The position numbers and the translations under genes are program-made. This document shows, one piece after another, positions 38,546-47,289 of a DNA stretch of 64,000 nucleotides. Under the pieces are notes generated by a model, which saw nothing but the letters and a program-made list of their open reading frames with translations, had not been told where the DNA came from and did no database searches. How positions within the stretch are numbered: the stretch's first letter is position 1; the number at the start of each line of letters is the position of its first letter. This stretch comes from Veillonella seminalis. GTDB taxonomy: Bacteria; Bacillota; Negativicutes; Veillonellales; Veillonellaceae. The stretch spans positions 1 to 64,000 of the forward strand of contig NZ_RQUZ01000010.1 of NCBI RefSeq assembly GCF_003992065.1. The letters run 5' to 3'.

Positions 38546-39070
38546 TTACGGTTTTTTAAGTTCAGACAAAGGACCCACGCCGTTAAGCGTGCCCTTGTAG
38601 GTTGCCACGTCGTCATGTGGTGCACTGATAGATAATTCAGTACAGGACGCCCACCCCGTATAATAAGACTTATCAGGATATTCAAATTTGATATTTACAA
38701 GTTGGTCGTCAAGCCACGCCCGATTAAGAACTTCTAAACCATCATCATTTACCATGAGCAAGGTTTCTAAATCCATAGACCATTCTTTCAAACCCGGCAA
38801 TGTGGTTTTCCAGCCACCACTACCTTTATGAGATGCATCAATAGAGTCAGACTTACGGCTTAAGTCTCCGCTACGCTGACCGCCTAATAATGTCCACTCG
38901 GCGCCGGTTGTTTCATCGGTGCCGGTATTGATATAAATAAGATAATTCTTGCCAACTGTAGCAAGTGCTACATCTTTACTTGGTGCTAATGCTTTCTTTG
39001 TAGCTGCCATAGTTCTCGTTACTCCTTTCGGTTCTGTTTCCGTGGTAGTAGTTGGTTTCGTTTCAGCCAT
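38546..39070 (-). CDS. Major tail tube protein (TP901-1 type)
   Basis: 174 residues. A Thr-rich N-terminus is followed by the family core: GKNYLIYINTGTDETTGAEW, GGQRSGDLSRKSDSIDASHKGSG, WSMDLETLLMVNDDGLEVL and ASCTELSISAPHDDVATYKG. It polymerises into the tail tube. It overlaps the upstream gene by 8 bp and is followed by a terminator hairpin, consistent with high-level expression. An alternative start at MAATKKALAP (residue 21) is possible. Confidence 0.88.
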   Translation of the reverse strand: MAETKPTTTTETEPKGVTRTMAATKKALAPSKDVALATVGKNYLIYINTGTDETTGAEWTLLGGQRSGDLSRKSDSIDASHKGSGGWKTTLPGLKEWSMDLETLLMVNDDGLEVLNRAWLDDQLVNIKFEYPDKSYYTGWASCTELSISAPHDDVATYKGTLNGVGPLSELKKP

Positions 39071-39509
39071 TACTTACCTCCCTATGTTTATAAATCCGCA
39101 AGTTGAGCTTAGTTTCTGACCCGAATAACGGCCATAAACTTTCCGTTGCCCCCGCGGTACTGCCTACTTCAATTGTTAAAAGTTGCACATTATCAGCGAT
39201 AAATAAGCCCTCGCCTTCGAGTGCCCATAATTCCTCGTTGATAGCCTGAATGGCGTCAAAAAAACGACGCTCTAACTCGGCGAGTTTCGCATAACCGCTA
39301 TCAAGGTCAGGGTTATCATCCCTCACCCAAAGGGCAACCGACATCTTGATATAGTCCTCATCCTCGCTATCGCGATACAAATCAAAGACTTGGCTAGATT
39401 CTGATAAATTCAAGGTTGTAGGATGTCTAAAACCATACACGATATTAACATCATCGCAACGATTCGCGAGTTCGTCGCCGATGTAATGTAGCCCTTCGTA
39501 AAATAACAT
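39063..39509 (-). CDS. Tail terminator/completion protein
   Basis: 148 residues starting MLFYEGLHYIGDELANRCDD, with a helical N-terminus and strands such as YIKMSVALWVRDDNP and VQLLTIEVGSTAGA. Its position between the head-tail connectors and the tail tube suggests the tail terminator. No specific signature was recognised. Confidence 0.6.
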   Translation of the reverse strand: MLFYEGLHYIGDELANRCDDVNIVYGFRHPTTLNLSESSQVFDLYRDSEDEDYIKMSVALWVRDDNPDLDSGYAKLAELERRFFDAIQAINEELWALEGEGLFIADNVQLLTIEVGSTAGATESLWPLFGSETKLNLRIYKHREVSNG

Positions 39510-39513
39510 TACC

Positions 39514-39912
39514 CTACCCCCTGTATAATTCCACTGACCTATAGCCGTTCTTGCCCGCCTTATTGCCTGTTAGGTCAGCCGGCGTAATACGGTTCTCTAA
39601 TTCCTTGATTCTAGCCTCGTAAAACTTCAATTTCTGCCCGAAATAGTCAAGCGTGCCAGTTTTCTGCGTCGAGTTACCCCACACGGGAGCATTAGCCCCG
39701 TATGACTTTTTGACACACACCTCACGCATAGCGTACGCCGTGATGAGTTCCGTGATTATAAAACTCGGTACAATTTCTTCAAATTTAACATCAAGAGAGG
39801 CGGCGAAATATGCGAGCCACTTTTCGGCCTTTTCCATGATGTCGTCAGTGATATTCTGACCGAGTAAATCATCACTTAAACGTATAAGTTCTACCTCGTA
39901 TAGTGCTTGCAA
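39514..39912 (-). CDS. Head-tail connector protein
   Basis: 132 residues, mainly helical (DDIMEKAEKWLAYFAASLDV, SFIITELITAYAMREVCVKKS, KLKFYEARIKELENRITPADL), as in gp6-like connectors below the portal. It overlaps the preceding gene by 41 bp, so the true start may be slightly later, but no other ATG fits before residue 27. Confidence 0.6.
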   Translation of the reverse strand: MQALYEVELIRLSDDLLGQNITDDIMEKAEKWLAYFAASLDVKFEEIVPSFIITELITAYAMREVCVKKSYGANAPVWGNSTQKTGTLDYFGQKLKFYEARIKELENRITPADLTGNKAGKNGYRSVELYRG

Positions 39913-40324
39913 TGTCGCTCACCGCCCTTTCTGTATGCTTAGCGAATATCTCATCAATGCGAGTTTTGTTGTTTTTCAAGGCATCATATAGAAATGGGTC
40001 GCCCTTGTAGCCCGGATGCCGTACCGATTTGGCAAATATAGCGTCATTGCCTTCAAACCATCGGAGCGAACGCTTATTCACGGAAAATATATCGTGTTCC
40101 GGCGTGCCTTCATGTACAAATGAAGCATATGAGGCAATGTTTGTATCAAGGTACGCCTCACCTGTTAGCCCGTTGTCAATAAATCGAGTTTCAACCGACT
40201 TTTCAAGCTCGCCCGAATGCGAGGTGTAATCGTGATTGTCTTGGGCCTTGCCTCGTACTAAAACTGTAGCCTCTCTTACCGCCAATCTAAGCCGCTTATT
40301 AAATGCATCCCGAGTATTACTCAT
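39872..40324 (-). CDS. HK97 gp10-like head-tail joining protein
   Basis: 150 residues from MSNTRDAFNKRLRLAVREAT. Features are the helix ATVLVRGKAQDN, then SGELEKSVETRFI, GEAYLDTNIASYASFVHEGT and PGYKGDPFLYDAL, the pattern of HK97-gp10 neck or tail-completion proteins. The longer frame upstream (with repeated KNQNQKRL) is only the shifted reading of the previous gene's Glu/Pro repeats, so the ATG at 40324 is preferred. Confidence 0.75.
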   Translation of the reverse strand: MSNTRDAFNKRLRLAVREATVLVRGKAQDNHDYTSHSGELEKSVETRFIDNGLTGEAYLDTNIASYASFVHEGTPEHDIFSVNKRSLRWFEGNDAIFAKSVRHPGYKGDPFLYDALKNNKTRIDEIFAKHTERAVSDIASTIRGRTYTFK

Positions 40325-40541
40325 CCGCCTCAACTGCTTTCTTCGCTGTTCTGCGTTTAGGTTTTGGTTCTTCAACCTCTTCTGGTTTTGATTCTTCAAC
40401 CTCTTCTGATTTTGATTCTTCAATAGGTTTAGACGGTTTAGGTGGTTCTAATTCAGCAATAATAAAGCCTTGTTCAATGTACTGTGCCACCTTTTCAGAT
40501 GGCACATACTGAACCTCGTTTAATCTAACTAATCTGACCAT
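40317..40541 (-). CDS. Small protein with Glu/Pro/Lys repeats, 74 aa
   Basis: Starts MVRLVRLNEVQYVPSEKVAQYIEQGFIIAEL in part, then changes to low-complexity repeats (ESKSEEVEESKPEEVEEP) and a basic end. It follows the capsid gene by 2 bp. Similar short proteins with a folded N-terminus and repetitive tail occur next to capsid genes. The repeats are imperfect 18-24-bp DNA duplications and may vary in number. Confidence 0.6.
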   Translation of the reverse strand: MVRLVRLNEVQYVPSEKVAQYIEQGFIIAELEPPKPSKPIEESKSEEVEESKPEEVEEPKPKRRTAKKAVEADE

Positions 40542-40543
40542 AA

Positions 40544-41464
40544 TTAAGCTCCTGTATTAACCCATACGCCGGCTAATTTATTAGTCGGAATCCATAAGTC
40601 ATGGAATTTACGATAGTCAAGCTTCCATGCGTCTGCCTTTTGGTTGATATCCGGGGAGAAAATACGCACTTTATCAGTTTTGGAGATAGCCAAAGGTGCA
40701 TTTTTTGCCATGATAATCCAATTGATACCTTTTGCGGCTGCGTCCGCTTTAAATCCACCTTGTTCCTGTCCGCTAGTTTTGCCGTCAGCGAATACATACG
40801 CCGTTTTCATGCGTGCAGAAGGAACGCCTAAGATAGGGATATCATTATAAGCACGTACTTTAGTATTGATTTCACCGGCCTTGAAGTCAGTTACAGACAT
40901 ATAGCGCTCAATCTTATCGGCGCTATTTAAAATGTTGCGGATAGGGGTAGACATAGAAATAACAAGCGGTACATCTTCACCTACAATATCCTGAATGTTG
41001 GTAATTTCTTCATCAAGTTTTGCCAAAATGTTGGCGGCGGTCGGTGTAAATCCTGCGGTTTCTTGACTAGCCCCTTTTGCAAGTGCCGCAATACGAGAAT
41101 AACGATAAGCGTCTACTTCAGGAATTACCTGCAAACGCTGAAATTCGCCCATAACGTTGCCGGCGGATGCTACAAAGTTGGATTCATCGATATCCATAGC
41201 GTCAAGGTGGAACGTGCGGCCACGGTCTTGAGTGAGTTTGTAGTCATTGTAGGATAAGGTTACAGAGCCTTGATTGAACCCTTCATCACGGCTATACGTT
41301 GCAAGTCCGGATGTAGTGATTTTTGGCATACGCACCGTGTCGCCGCCGTTGTACTTAACTTGAGATGCGTTCGCTTCCATCCAACCGGATGTAGCCCCGA
41401 CTAACATTTGTTTGTCGAGAGACTGTTGAAACAATTTAGCCATTTCCAATGTGTTAATTGCCAT
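40544..41464 (-). CDS. Major capsid protein
   Basis: 306 residues starting MAINTLEMAKLFQQSLDKQM. Typical parts are the E-loop-like segment with GGDTVRMPKITTSGLATYSRD, LTQDRGRTFHLDAMDIDESNF, EVDAYRYSRIAALA and IWILM-like IIMAKNAPLAISKTDKVRIF. It follows the scaffold gene by 19 bp. It lacks the long N-terminal delta domain of HK97 and instead relies on a separate scaffold. An HK97-like fold is assumed from the family. Confidence 0.85.
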   Translation of the reverse strand: MAINTLEMAKLFQQSLDKQMLVGATSGWMEANASQVKYNGGDTVRMPKITTSGLATYSRDEGFNQGSVTLSYNDYKLTQDRGRTFHLDAMDIDESNFVASAGNVMGEFQRLQVIPEVDAYRYSRIAALAKGASQETAGFTPTAANILAKLDEEITNIQDIVGEDVPLVISMSTPIRNILNSADKIERYMSVTDFKAGEINTKVRAYNDIPILGVPSARMKTAYVFADGKTSGQEQGGFKADAAAKGINWIIMAKNAPLAISKTDKVRIFSPDINQKADAWKLDYRKFHDLWIPTNKLAGVWVNTGA

Positions 41465-41483
41465 AATTTTTTACCTCTTTTCT

Positions 41484-42095
41484 TTAAATTCCTAATGCCT
41501 TTTCAAATTCTTGTTGTACGTCGTTACCACTCGCACCGCTTGCCCGGCTTGATTCGCCGCTACCTGCGTTCTGTGTACTCTTAACCGCCCAAGGTTTGCC
41601 CTTGAGAAATTCGGCCGCGTAGTCTTGAATAGTGCCAGTTGTTCCGTCAGCTTTTACATAACTGTATGAGCCATCTTCACCTACTGTAACCTTATCGGCT
41701 ACCATTTGTGCAAATAGCTGCGGATCCATTGCGTTGCTCTTAGTAAATGCGTCAACAAACTGTGATTGGATATCAGCCTTAATACGTTGACTTTCGGCCT
41801 CTTTGCGTGCGTTTTCCGCCTCTTCGGAGCGTTTCGTTAACGCCTCTACCTGTTTCTTGAGTTGTGCCAGTTCCTTATCTGCTCCGGCCCCTGCCGTTTC
41901 AAACTCGGATAATTTCGCAGTTAGACCGTCTCGCTCTTTTGTCATGTCCGCAAGGGCAGCCGTAGCTTTTTCTTTCTCCTCGCGGTGGGCTTTGGCCTCA
42001 CTGTTTAATTTGGCAACTTCTGCTTTAATCGCCGATACATATTCGCTACCGTTTTCCAATCCTTCGAGTTTTGTGTATAACTCTGCTAATGTCAT
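41484..42095 (-). CDS. Capsid scaffold protein (GP20-type)
   Basis: 203 residues. The N-terminal half is a long coiled coil (LNSEAKAHREEKEKATAALA, LAQLKKQVEALTKRSEEAEN) and the C-terminal half has the minor structural GP20 signature (DIQSQFVDAFTKSNAMDPQL, then YVKADGTTGTIQDYAAEFLKG). It directs capsid assembly and is then lost. It is immediately upstream of the capsid gene. Confidence 0.85.
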   Translation of the reverse strand: MTLAELYTKLEGLENGSEYVSAIKAEVAKLNSEAKAHREEKEKATAALADMTKERDGLTAKLSEFETAGAGADKELAQLKKQVEALTKRSEEAENARKEAESQRIKADIQSQFVDAFTKSNAMDPQLFAQMVADKVTVGEDGSYSYVKADGTTGTIQDYAAEFLKGKPWAVKSTQNAGSGESSRASGASGNDVQQEFEKALGI

Positions 42096-42162
42096 TTCTC
42101 AACCTCCGTATTTAAATGACTGTAATACATAAAACGGTCTCCTCCGTTTTTGCCAATAAAAA

Positions 42163-42191
42163 ATGCCCGTGTGCTACACTGCACAGGGCAT
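42163..42191 (-). terminator. Second of two tandem terminators before the scaffold gene
   Basis: An ATGCCC/GGGCAT stem with inner pairs (TGC/GCA) is followed on the minus strand by TTTTTTATTGG. With the next hairpin it isolates the head-toxin gene pair from scaffold and capsid. Confidence 0.75.
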
Positions 42192-42196
42192 GAAAA

Positions 42197-42220
42197 AACC
42201 GCCTACATATGTAAGCGGTT
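42197..42220 (-). terminator. First of two tandem terminators before the scaffold gene
   Basis: AACCGC/GCGGTT stem with inner TACATATGTA palindrome, followed on the minus strand by TTTTTTC. It lies 13 bp past the stop of the putative immunity gene. Confidence 0.8.
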
Positions 42221-42232
42221 ATTTACTATTAA

Positions 42233-42445
42233 CTACAAGGCTACTTCCTCAATAGACAATATTTCACTTGCATAAAACTCAATTATATGTCGCTCGCCTT
42301 CACATCTAACCCAAACAGAATACTCACCATTTTCATTATCTGCTGAGCTAGTTACTTCCTGAACCGTACCAATCCAAATATCTTTATTAGTAGATATAAT
42401 TTTTACTCGTTTCTCTTCAAAACTATATGCCTCTTTTTCGGTCAT
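42233..42445 (-). CDS. Small acidic SH3/LSm-like protein, putative immunity partner
   Basis: 70 residues starting MTEKEAYSFEEKRVKIISTN. The pattern of short strands (KRVKIISTNKDIWIGTVQEV, YSVWVRCEG, RHIIEFYASEILSIEEV) resembles the small barrel proteins that follow toxin-domain genes in phages. It begins three bases after the stop of the head-morphogenesis gene with a toxin-like tail and ends at tandem terminators, so the two are co-expressed. A role as the specific inhibitor of that tail is inferred from this pairing and not proven. Confidence 0.6.
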   Translation of the reverse strand: MTEKEAYSFEEKRVKIISTNKDIWIGTVQEVTSSADNENGEYSVWVRCEGERHIIEFYASEILSIEEVAL

Positions 42446-42448
42446 CTC

Positions 42449-43921
42449 TTATCGCCCCTTTCTAGGTATCACATGAATACCTTTATTCGAAAAATGAACA
42501 GTGCTAAAAGTTGTTTCAATTTCTCTTCCATCTTTAACAAGGACACCTTTTTGCTCTGAATGCTTAATCAAAACTTTTTTATTCCAATCTTTTTTTCCCG
42601 TACTTCCGAGTTCTCCTAAATATATAAATGTGAAAATTTTGTCTATATCTAATGGCTCTATATAATAACTTTTTCCTTCGACATATTTATCAGAAAATTT
42701 ATAATGTAAATCTTGTCTTGATGTAAAATGCTTAATACAAAAAGATGACTTAATATACTCCCAAATTCTCTTCTCAAACGCTCCATCACTCTCGTCAGGT
42801 AATCGTTTAGCAACATCTTCTATATTGATTTTACCATTTACCACATAGTTTCTCAATGATTCAGGAATATTTATCCGGCCTTCTAATTTTGTTCCATTAT
42901 AGGCCCTCGCTTTTTGAGTCCATGATAACCCAGCCTCGACTTCTCTACTACCATACACACCTAGCAATTGCTCTTTCTGCCGTTGAGTAAGTGTATTAAT
43001 ATATTCACGTCCACCTTCTTCAATGCGTTCGCTAGGCTCATCCGGCACTTGCCCTTTAAATATAGGCTTGAGCCTACACATACAATGAGGATGAACAGGG
43101 ATAGTTGGCACTTTGTCCTTGGGATATATGCCTTTCCCTAAGCCGTATAAATCAGCATTAGCATACAGGTCGCATATATCATAATCAGGGTGTGCGGTCG
43201 ATAGTTTCCATTGATACGCCACGCAATCCTCATTGTCTTGCCACTTAGCAATAAAACCGTCAATATATGCCCTCGCCCTCTCAGTTCGTGCGATACGATC
43301 AGCAAAATAGCGAGTTCGCTCTTGCGTTGCCACTCGCAACGCCTTAAACAAGGCCTCGTTATTCCGTGATTCGATAGCTTGTAACACCTTGTTATATGCG
43401 TATTTCATGCCTTGCGTGTTAAGCTGTCGGATATATCGTTCAACTTGACGCATGGCGTTTCTGTATTTTTGCTTATCATAATTCGGGCCATTGCTTAATT
43501 TAATGAGTTTTCGCATGAAGTCCGGTATATCTTGCTCTGGAATAATACCGCCGTAGCCATAACCGTCAAACAAAGCGAGTGCATTAGCCTTGTAATTGGC
43601 GTTCTTTAGCATTTGTTGATTAAGCACATTGGCCACCATATCACGCACGGCCTTACTGCCTCTTGTAGTACGGTCTGACAATGTTAAACCATCGGGCGCC
43701 CACTTCATCCTAAACGCCGATTCAGCGACGGCTGCCGATAGTAGTCCGCCATACCCTTGCTCTGCTAATCGATGTAAGCTATCATTTACTTCATCTTTCA
43801 GCGCTTGCATAATTGGATATTCAGCGTATGCAATTGATACGGCTTCGGTTGGTTTGTAGCCCTTGTCCAATAATTCTTTTACCCTGTTCTCAAAGGCGTC
43901 AATCGTCTGTTTCGTCGTCAT
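42449..43921 (-). CDS. Head morphogenesis protein (SPP1 gp7 type) with Ntox50-like C-terminal domain
   Basis: 490 residues. Residues about 1-315 are a phage Mu F/SPP1 gp7 minor head protein: helical N-terminus, RIARTERARAYIDGF, then the Cys/His region CDLYANADLYGLGKGIY and PVHPHCMCRLKPIF. After a linker comes an unrelated C-terminal module (about 390-490): IKHFTSRQDLHYKF, VEGKSYYIEPLDIDKIF, WNKKVLIKHSEQKGVLV and STVHFSNKGIHVIPRKGR. The last motif matches the closing signature of polymorphic toxin type 50 (Ntox50), a predicted RNase-like domain of the polyvalent phage head proteins. It may be injected with DNA. AT content rises in this module, suggesting separate origin. Confidence 0.78.
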   Translation of the reverse strand: MTTKQTIDAFENRVKELLDKGYKPTEAVSIAYAEYPIMQALKDEVNDSLHRLAEQGYGGLLSAAVAESAFRMKWAPDGLTLSDRTTRGSKAVRDMVANVLNQQMLKNANYKANALALFDGYGYGGIIPEQDIPDFMRKLIKLSNGPNYDKQKYRNAMRQVERYIRQLNTQGMKYAYNKVLQAIESRNNEALFKALRVATQERTRYFADRIARTERARAYIDGFIAKWQDNEDCVAYQWKLSTAHPDYDICDLYANADLYGLGKGIYPKDKVPTIPVHPHCMCRLKPIFKGQVPDEPSERIEEGGREYINTLTQRQKEQLLGVYGSREVEAGLSWTQKARAYNGTKLEGRINIPESLRNYVVNGKINIEDVAKRLPDESDGAFEKRIWEYIKSSFCIKHFTSRQDLHYKFSDKYVEGKSYYIEPLDIDKIFTFIYLGELGSTGKKDWNKKVLIKHSEQKGVLVKDGREIETTFSTVHFSNKGIHVIPRKGR

Positions 43922-45251
43922 CTAATTCACCGCCAAACGCTTGAGACTTTTCCAAATCATCGGCCGCCGATTCCAATTCCTCAATAATAGCGTCATAAGT
44001 TTCGGGCTTAATATTTGGCATATACGCTTCGAGCACCTTCTTGGCGACTTCCAAACTAAACGTCTTACTTGTAATGCCTAAGTCAAAGGCTTGTTGTGCC
44101 TGTGCCAAGCAGTCCGCTACATCATCAATATTAAAGTCTCGCGGATATTCGCACTTATAATCGACTGTTTCACCTGCCCATAGTTCATAGAGGGCAACAA
44201 TGGCCTTCTCTGCTTTTTCGCATTGCACGGCAAAGTTTACAAGGTTCTTATTGGTGCGCTCAAAATCCCATTTCTTAGCAAGCCCTGACTTTGACGATTC
44301 CACTCCAATAACGCTATTAAGTCCGCTCATTCGGTACATTTCACTAACCAAGTTTTTGATTTGCTCCATGAGCACCTCAGCGGGTCCCGAATCCGGCGCA
44401 ATAAATTGAGGTGCATTTGTGTCAGAAGGATATAATAGCAAGTTATTGGTGCCGATTGTTACATCGGTCATGTTAGTGCCGGCACTCTGCATCGTTAAGA
44501 TGTTAAATGCTTGATTATCACTGATTTGACTGAGCAAACTGCACAAATGATAGATATGATAGTTAGTCTTAGCGATTGAAATAAACTCCGGTGCCGGTAA
44601 TACTCGTTGAGGGTCGGTATTGCGTCCAAACCATTGCACAATCGGCACTCGTTTGAGATTGTGTTCGCCACTTCTTAATAATTGGTCGTGTTCGTCCCGC
44701 ACTTCCCACCTGTCAATCGTCCATTTGTATTTACGCACGTGATACCCGTCATCATCGTAATACGCACCTTTATAACTGAAATCAATCAGCCTGCCACGTT
44801 CGTTGAAGTGCCACCCCGTTACATTCTTCGGCTCGATGGCTGTGAGAAATGGCAACGCCCTCATGTTTAAATCGTCAGCCTCTGATTCGCCGAGTGTTGC
44901 CTCGTTATTTACGAGAATATATACAACGCCATATAGTTTGGCGGCGACTGCTTGCCGGCTCATGAAGTCCTGTAAGTTAGTGCCTACTCGGTCAACGTCA
45001 TCAAGAAACATTTTAAATTTCGCTGTGTCGCGATAATCTCGCTTAATCTCATCATTAAATACCGGCAATACAGTGCTGTCGATAATCGGCCCGACATAGT
45101 TAAGATAATACGCCAATTTCTTACGCCGTGCGTAATTCTTATTCGATTCCCTCGCATGCTTAATCAATGCCGAGCCGTCGTAAAACATCCCGTCGCCATA
45201 GTAGACGTCATGTAACAGCTTGTACATCTCATTCTTTCGATTTGTCGCCAT
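43899..45251 (-). CDS. Portal protein
   Basis: 450 residues starting MATNRKNEMYKLLHDVYYGD. Portal-like features are YARRKKLAYYLNYVGPIIDS, AAKLYGVVYILVNNEAT, a long stem and crown, and SGLNSVIGVESSKSGLAKKWDFE, as in DUF4055/SPP1-type portals. It forms the 12-mer DNA entry ring. It overlaps the head morphogenesis gene by 23 bp and follows the terminase by 11 bp. Confidence 0.85.
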   Translation of the reverse strand: MATNRKNEMYKLLHDVYYGDGMFYDGSALIKHARESNKNYARRKKLAYYLNYVGPIIDSTVLPVFNDEIKRDYRDTAKFKMFLDDVDRVGTNLQDFMSRQAVAAKLYGVVYILVNNEATLGESEADDLNMRALPFLTAIEPKNVTGWHFNERGRLIDFSYKGAYYDDDGYHVRKYKWTIDRWEVRDEHDQLLRSGEHNLKRVPIVQWFGRNTDPQRVLPAPEFISIAKTNYHIYHLCSLLSQISDNQAFNILTMQSAGTNMTDVTIGTNNLLLYPSDTNAPQFIAPDSGPAEVLMEQIKNLVSEMYRMSGLNSVIGVESSKSGLAKKWDFERTNKNLVNFAVQCEKAEKAIVALYELWAGETVDYKCEYPRDFNIDDVADCLAQAQQAFDLGITSKTFSLEVAKKVLEAYMPNIKPETYDAIIEELESAADDLEKSQAFGGELDDDETDD

Positions 45252-45262
45252 TATGGCCCTCC

Positions 45263-46684
45263 TTAGTAAGTATTAATATGACCACCCTGTATACCACCCA
45301 TACAACAGTATTCCGCTACGCCTGTGAGTGCATCCGGTGCGTCATCGTGTTTATTCTTCCCCTCACGCTGGTACCTTGTAACAGCGTCATAAAACTCCGG
45401 CCATTTATCACGCCAATTAACAGGGAAGTAAATATGTTCCATAACCCAAGTTGAATTTGATAATATTCGAGCCTTCTTATTCCGGCTTTGATGGAACGGA
45501 TGAATTGAGCATCTATTATTTTGGTATTGAGTGGCTAATATCGTAGTGATAGCACGAGCAAACCCACGCCCGCCATTATTGCTTTCAATGTCAGCCACAT
45601 TCACTTTGTTCTTAACAAGCATTTGAGCCGTTGCCGGTTCTGTTATTTCCATGCCTTTTTTGGTATACAAGACGTCCAATATATAGGCTTCTTTGTTATA
45701 CACACCGTAGCAAATGCTACACAAATAGTCTTCACCTTCGTCGGCGGTATCGGTATAATTCTTGATTTCAGTAAATAGCGATTGTCCGTAATTATCAGCA
45801 GGCGGTGCGTCGTATGTTTTCAGTGTCGTATACAAGCAGCCTTTCAAATCAATCGGCTCTTGCTGATAGTTAGCACTTGCTATATCCTCACCCATGGCTC
45901 TTTTCTTCGCTTGATAGCTATCATACGATAACACTTCATCACATAGCATGCTACCGTCATCTTGCAGGGCTTTCATTGTGATCACTTTAGGCTTAAATTT
46001 AGTATCATGCTTAAAATGCTCTATAGCACGTCCCGCTAAGTCATCACTCGCCCAACGAGTCATAATCAATATAATCTTGCCATCCTCCTCTAATCGAGAA
46101 AGCATGGTATTAGTAAACCATTCCCAATGTTGCTCTTTGACGTTCGCATTATACGCCTCTTCGGCGTTTTTAATAATATCATCGACAATCATAAGCGAGC
46201 AGCCGAAACCGGTAGCCGTCCCGCCGGGCGACGTCGCTAGATATGAGTTAAACTGTCCAACCAATGACCATAGGCTCATGGTACTATCACCGCGTTTGAT
46301 TGCCCTCCCCGGGAATATATCGCGATATACAATAATATCTGTATCAGCCTTTTGCTCTTGGATGGCGTTTCGCACGTTCTTAGCGAACATCGTCGATAGG
46401 GTTTCATTGTACGAGCCCGTCATAATCTTTTGTGTTGGGTCATTGCCGAGTATCCACTGCACGAATAATTGAGCTGTCCTACTCTTACCGTGCCGCGGCG
46501 GCATATTCATGATTAGCACATTGTGCTCTTTACTTTCAAAAAACGCTTGCATCTCATTGCACAGTGTTACTAAATACTCTCTATCAAGTCGATAAAAGTC
46601 ATCAGCCATTAAGTGGCAATAATAAAAAAACTCGCGTCTAGCGAGCTCTAATTTTGCCTGTTTAATAACAACTTCCCTATTCAT
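45263..46684 (-). CDS. Terminase large subunit
   Basis: 473 residues. The ATPase has Walker A PPRHGKSRT (about 62-70) and Walker B SLMIVDDI with Asp168-Asp169, followed by a coupling region with MTRWASDDLAGRAI. The nuclease domain has YTDTADEGEDYLCSICYG and a later Asp in NKHDDAPDALTG. It packages DNA into the prohead. It overlaps the small subunit gene by 8 bp. Confidence 0.93.
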   Translation of the reverse strand: MNREVVIKQAKLELARREFFYYCHLMADDFYRLDREYLVTLCNEMQAFFESKEHNVLIMNMPPRHGKSRTAQLFVQWILGNDPTQKIMTGSYNETLSTMFAKNVRNAIQEQKADTDIIVYRDIFPGRAIKRGDSTMSLWSLVGQFNSYLATSPGGTATGFGCSLMIVDDIIKNAEEAYNANVKEQHWEWFTNTMLSRLEEDGKIILIMTRWASDDLAGRAIEHFKHDTKFKPKVITMKALQDDGSMLCDEVLSYDSYQAKKRAMGEDIASANYQQEPIDLKGCLYTTLKTYDAPPADNYGQSLFTEIKNYTDTADEGEDYLCSICYGVYNKEAYILDVLYTKKGMEITEPATAQMLVKNKVNVADIESNNGGRGFARAITTILATQYQNNRCSIHPFHQSRNKKARILSNSTWVMEHIYFPVNWRDKWPEFYDAVTRYQREGKNKHDDAPDALTGVAEYCCMGGIQGGHINTY

Positions 46685-47132
46685 TTTGAATCAACTTCTT
46701 TATATCTTCGGTGCTAACACCGTCAAACGGGTTATTGAGATGTCCGCTCATTTCGATATCGCGTTTATCCCGCCATAAATCAGGGCGTCTATTCTTAAGC
46801 CAAAAAATTTGAGCCGTTGTATCCGGCACTACCTGCTTAGTTGTTTTCTTTATTTTAATACCGTCATCGCTATGCTCCTCGGAATATTCTATATACTCAT
46901 AACCAAGTGCCCGTTTCAAAAGTGCGTTCTCGACTTCTATATCTATTACAGCCTTACCCCTTTTTAGGGCGTCGGATATGTCGGTATACTTCTTCTTCCA
47001 GTTATACAGCGTATCTCGATTAATCCCGATATTTGTAGCAATTTGCTCATCTGTTAAACCATCACGAGCCCAAGCCTGTAATAGCAATAGATTATCGGGT
47101 TCAAGCCATTCATGATATTTACCTTTAGCCAT
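46677..47132 (-). CDS. Terminase small subunit
   Basis: 151 residues from MAKGKYHEWLEPDNLLLLQA, ATG after GAAAGGAGGGCCTGTA. The N-terminal helix-turn-helix (DGLTDEQIATNIGINRDTLYNWKKKY) should bind the packaging site. The middle is an oligomerisation helix, and the C-terminus contacts the large subunit. It comes first in the packaging operon. Confidence 0.88.
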   Translation of the reverse strand: MAKGKYHEWLEPDNLLLLQAWARDGLTDEQIATNIGINRDTLYNWKKKYTDISDALKRGKAVIDIEVENALLKRALGYEYIEYSEEHSDDGIKIKKTTKQVVPDTTAQIFWLKNRRPDLWRDKRDIEMSGHLNNPFDGVSTEDIKKLIQNE

Positions 47133-47182
47133 TACAGGCCCTCCTTTCAAGTAGTTTTAAGCAATTTCAAGTAAAACAAAAA

Positions 47183-47200
47183 AGCACCCTTGCGGATGCC
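47183..47200 (-). terminator. Short terminator after the regulator block
   Basis: GCATCC/GGGTGC stem with loop GCAA, followed on the minus strand by TTTTTTG. A further GC-rich partial dyad (GGCGG/CCGCC, 47246-47267) precedes it. The 47201-47289 stretch could hold the packaging site, but none is recognised. Confidence 0.6.
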
Positions 47201-47289
47201 TTTTTGCCTTGTGGTATTTATTTGCTTAGGAGCTGTAAAGTCCATGGCGGTTTTTCCCGTGTCCGCCTGAGGGCTTTTGTACACTTATA

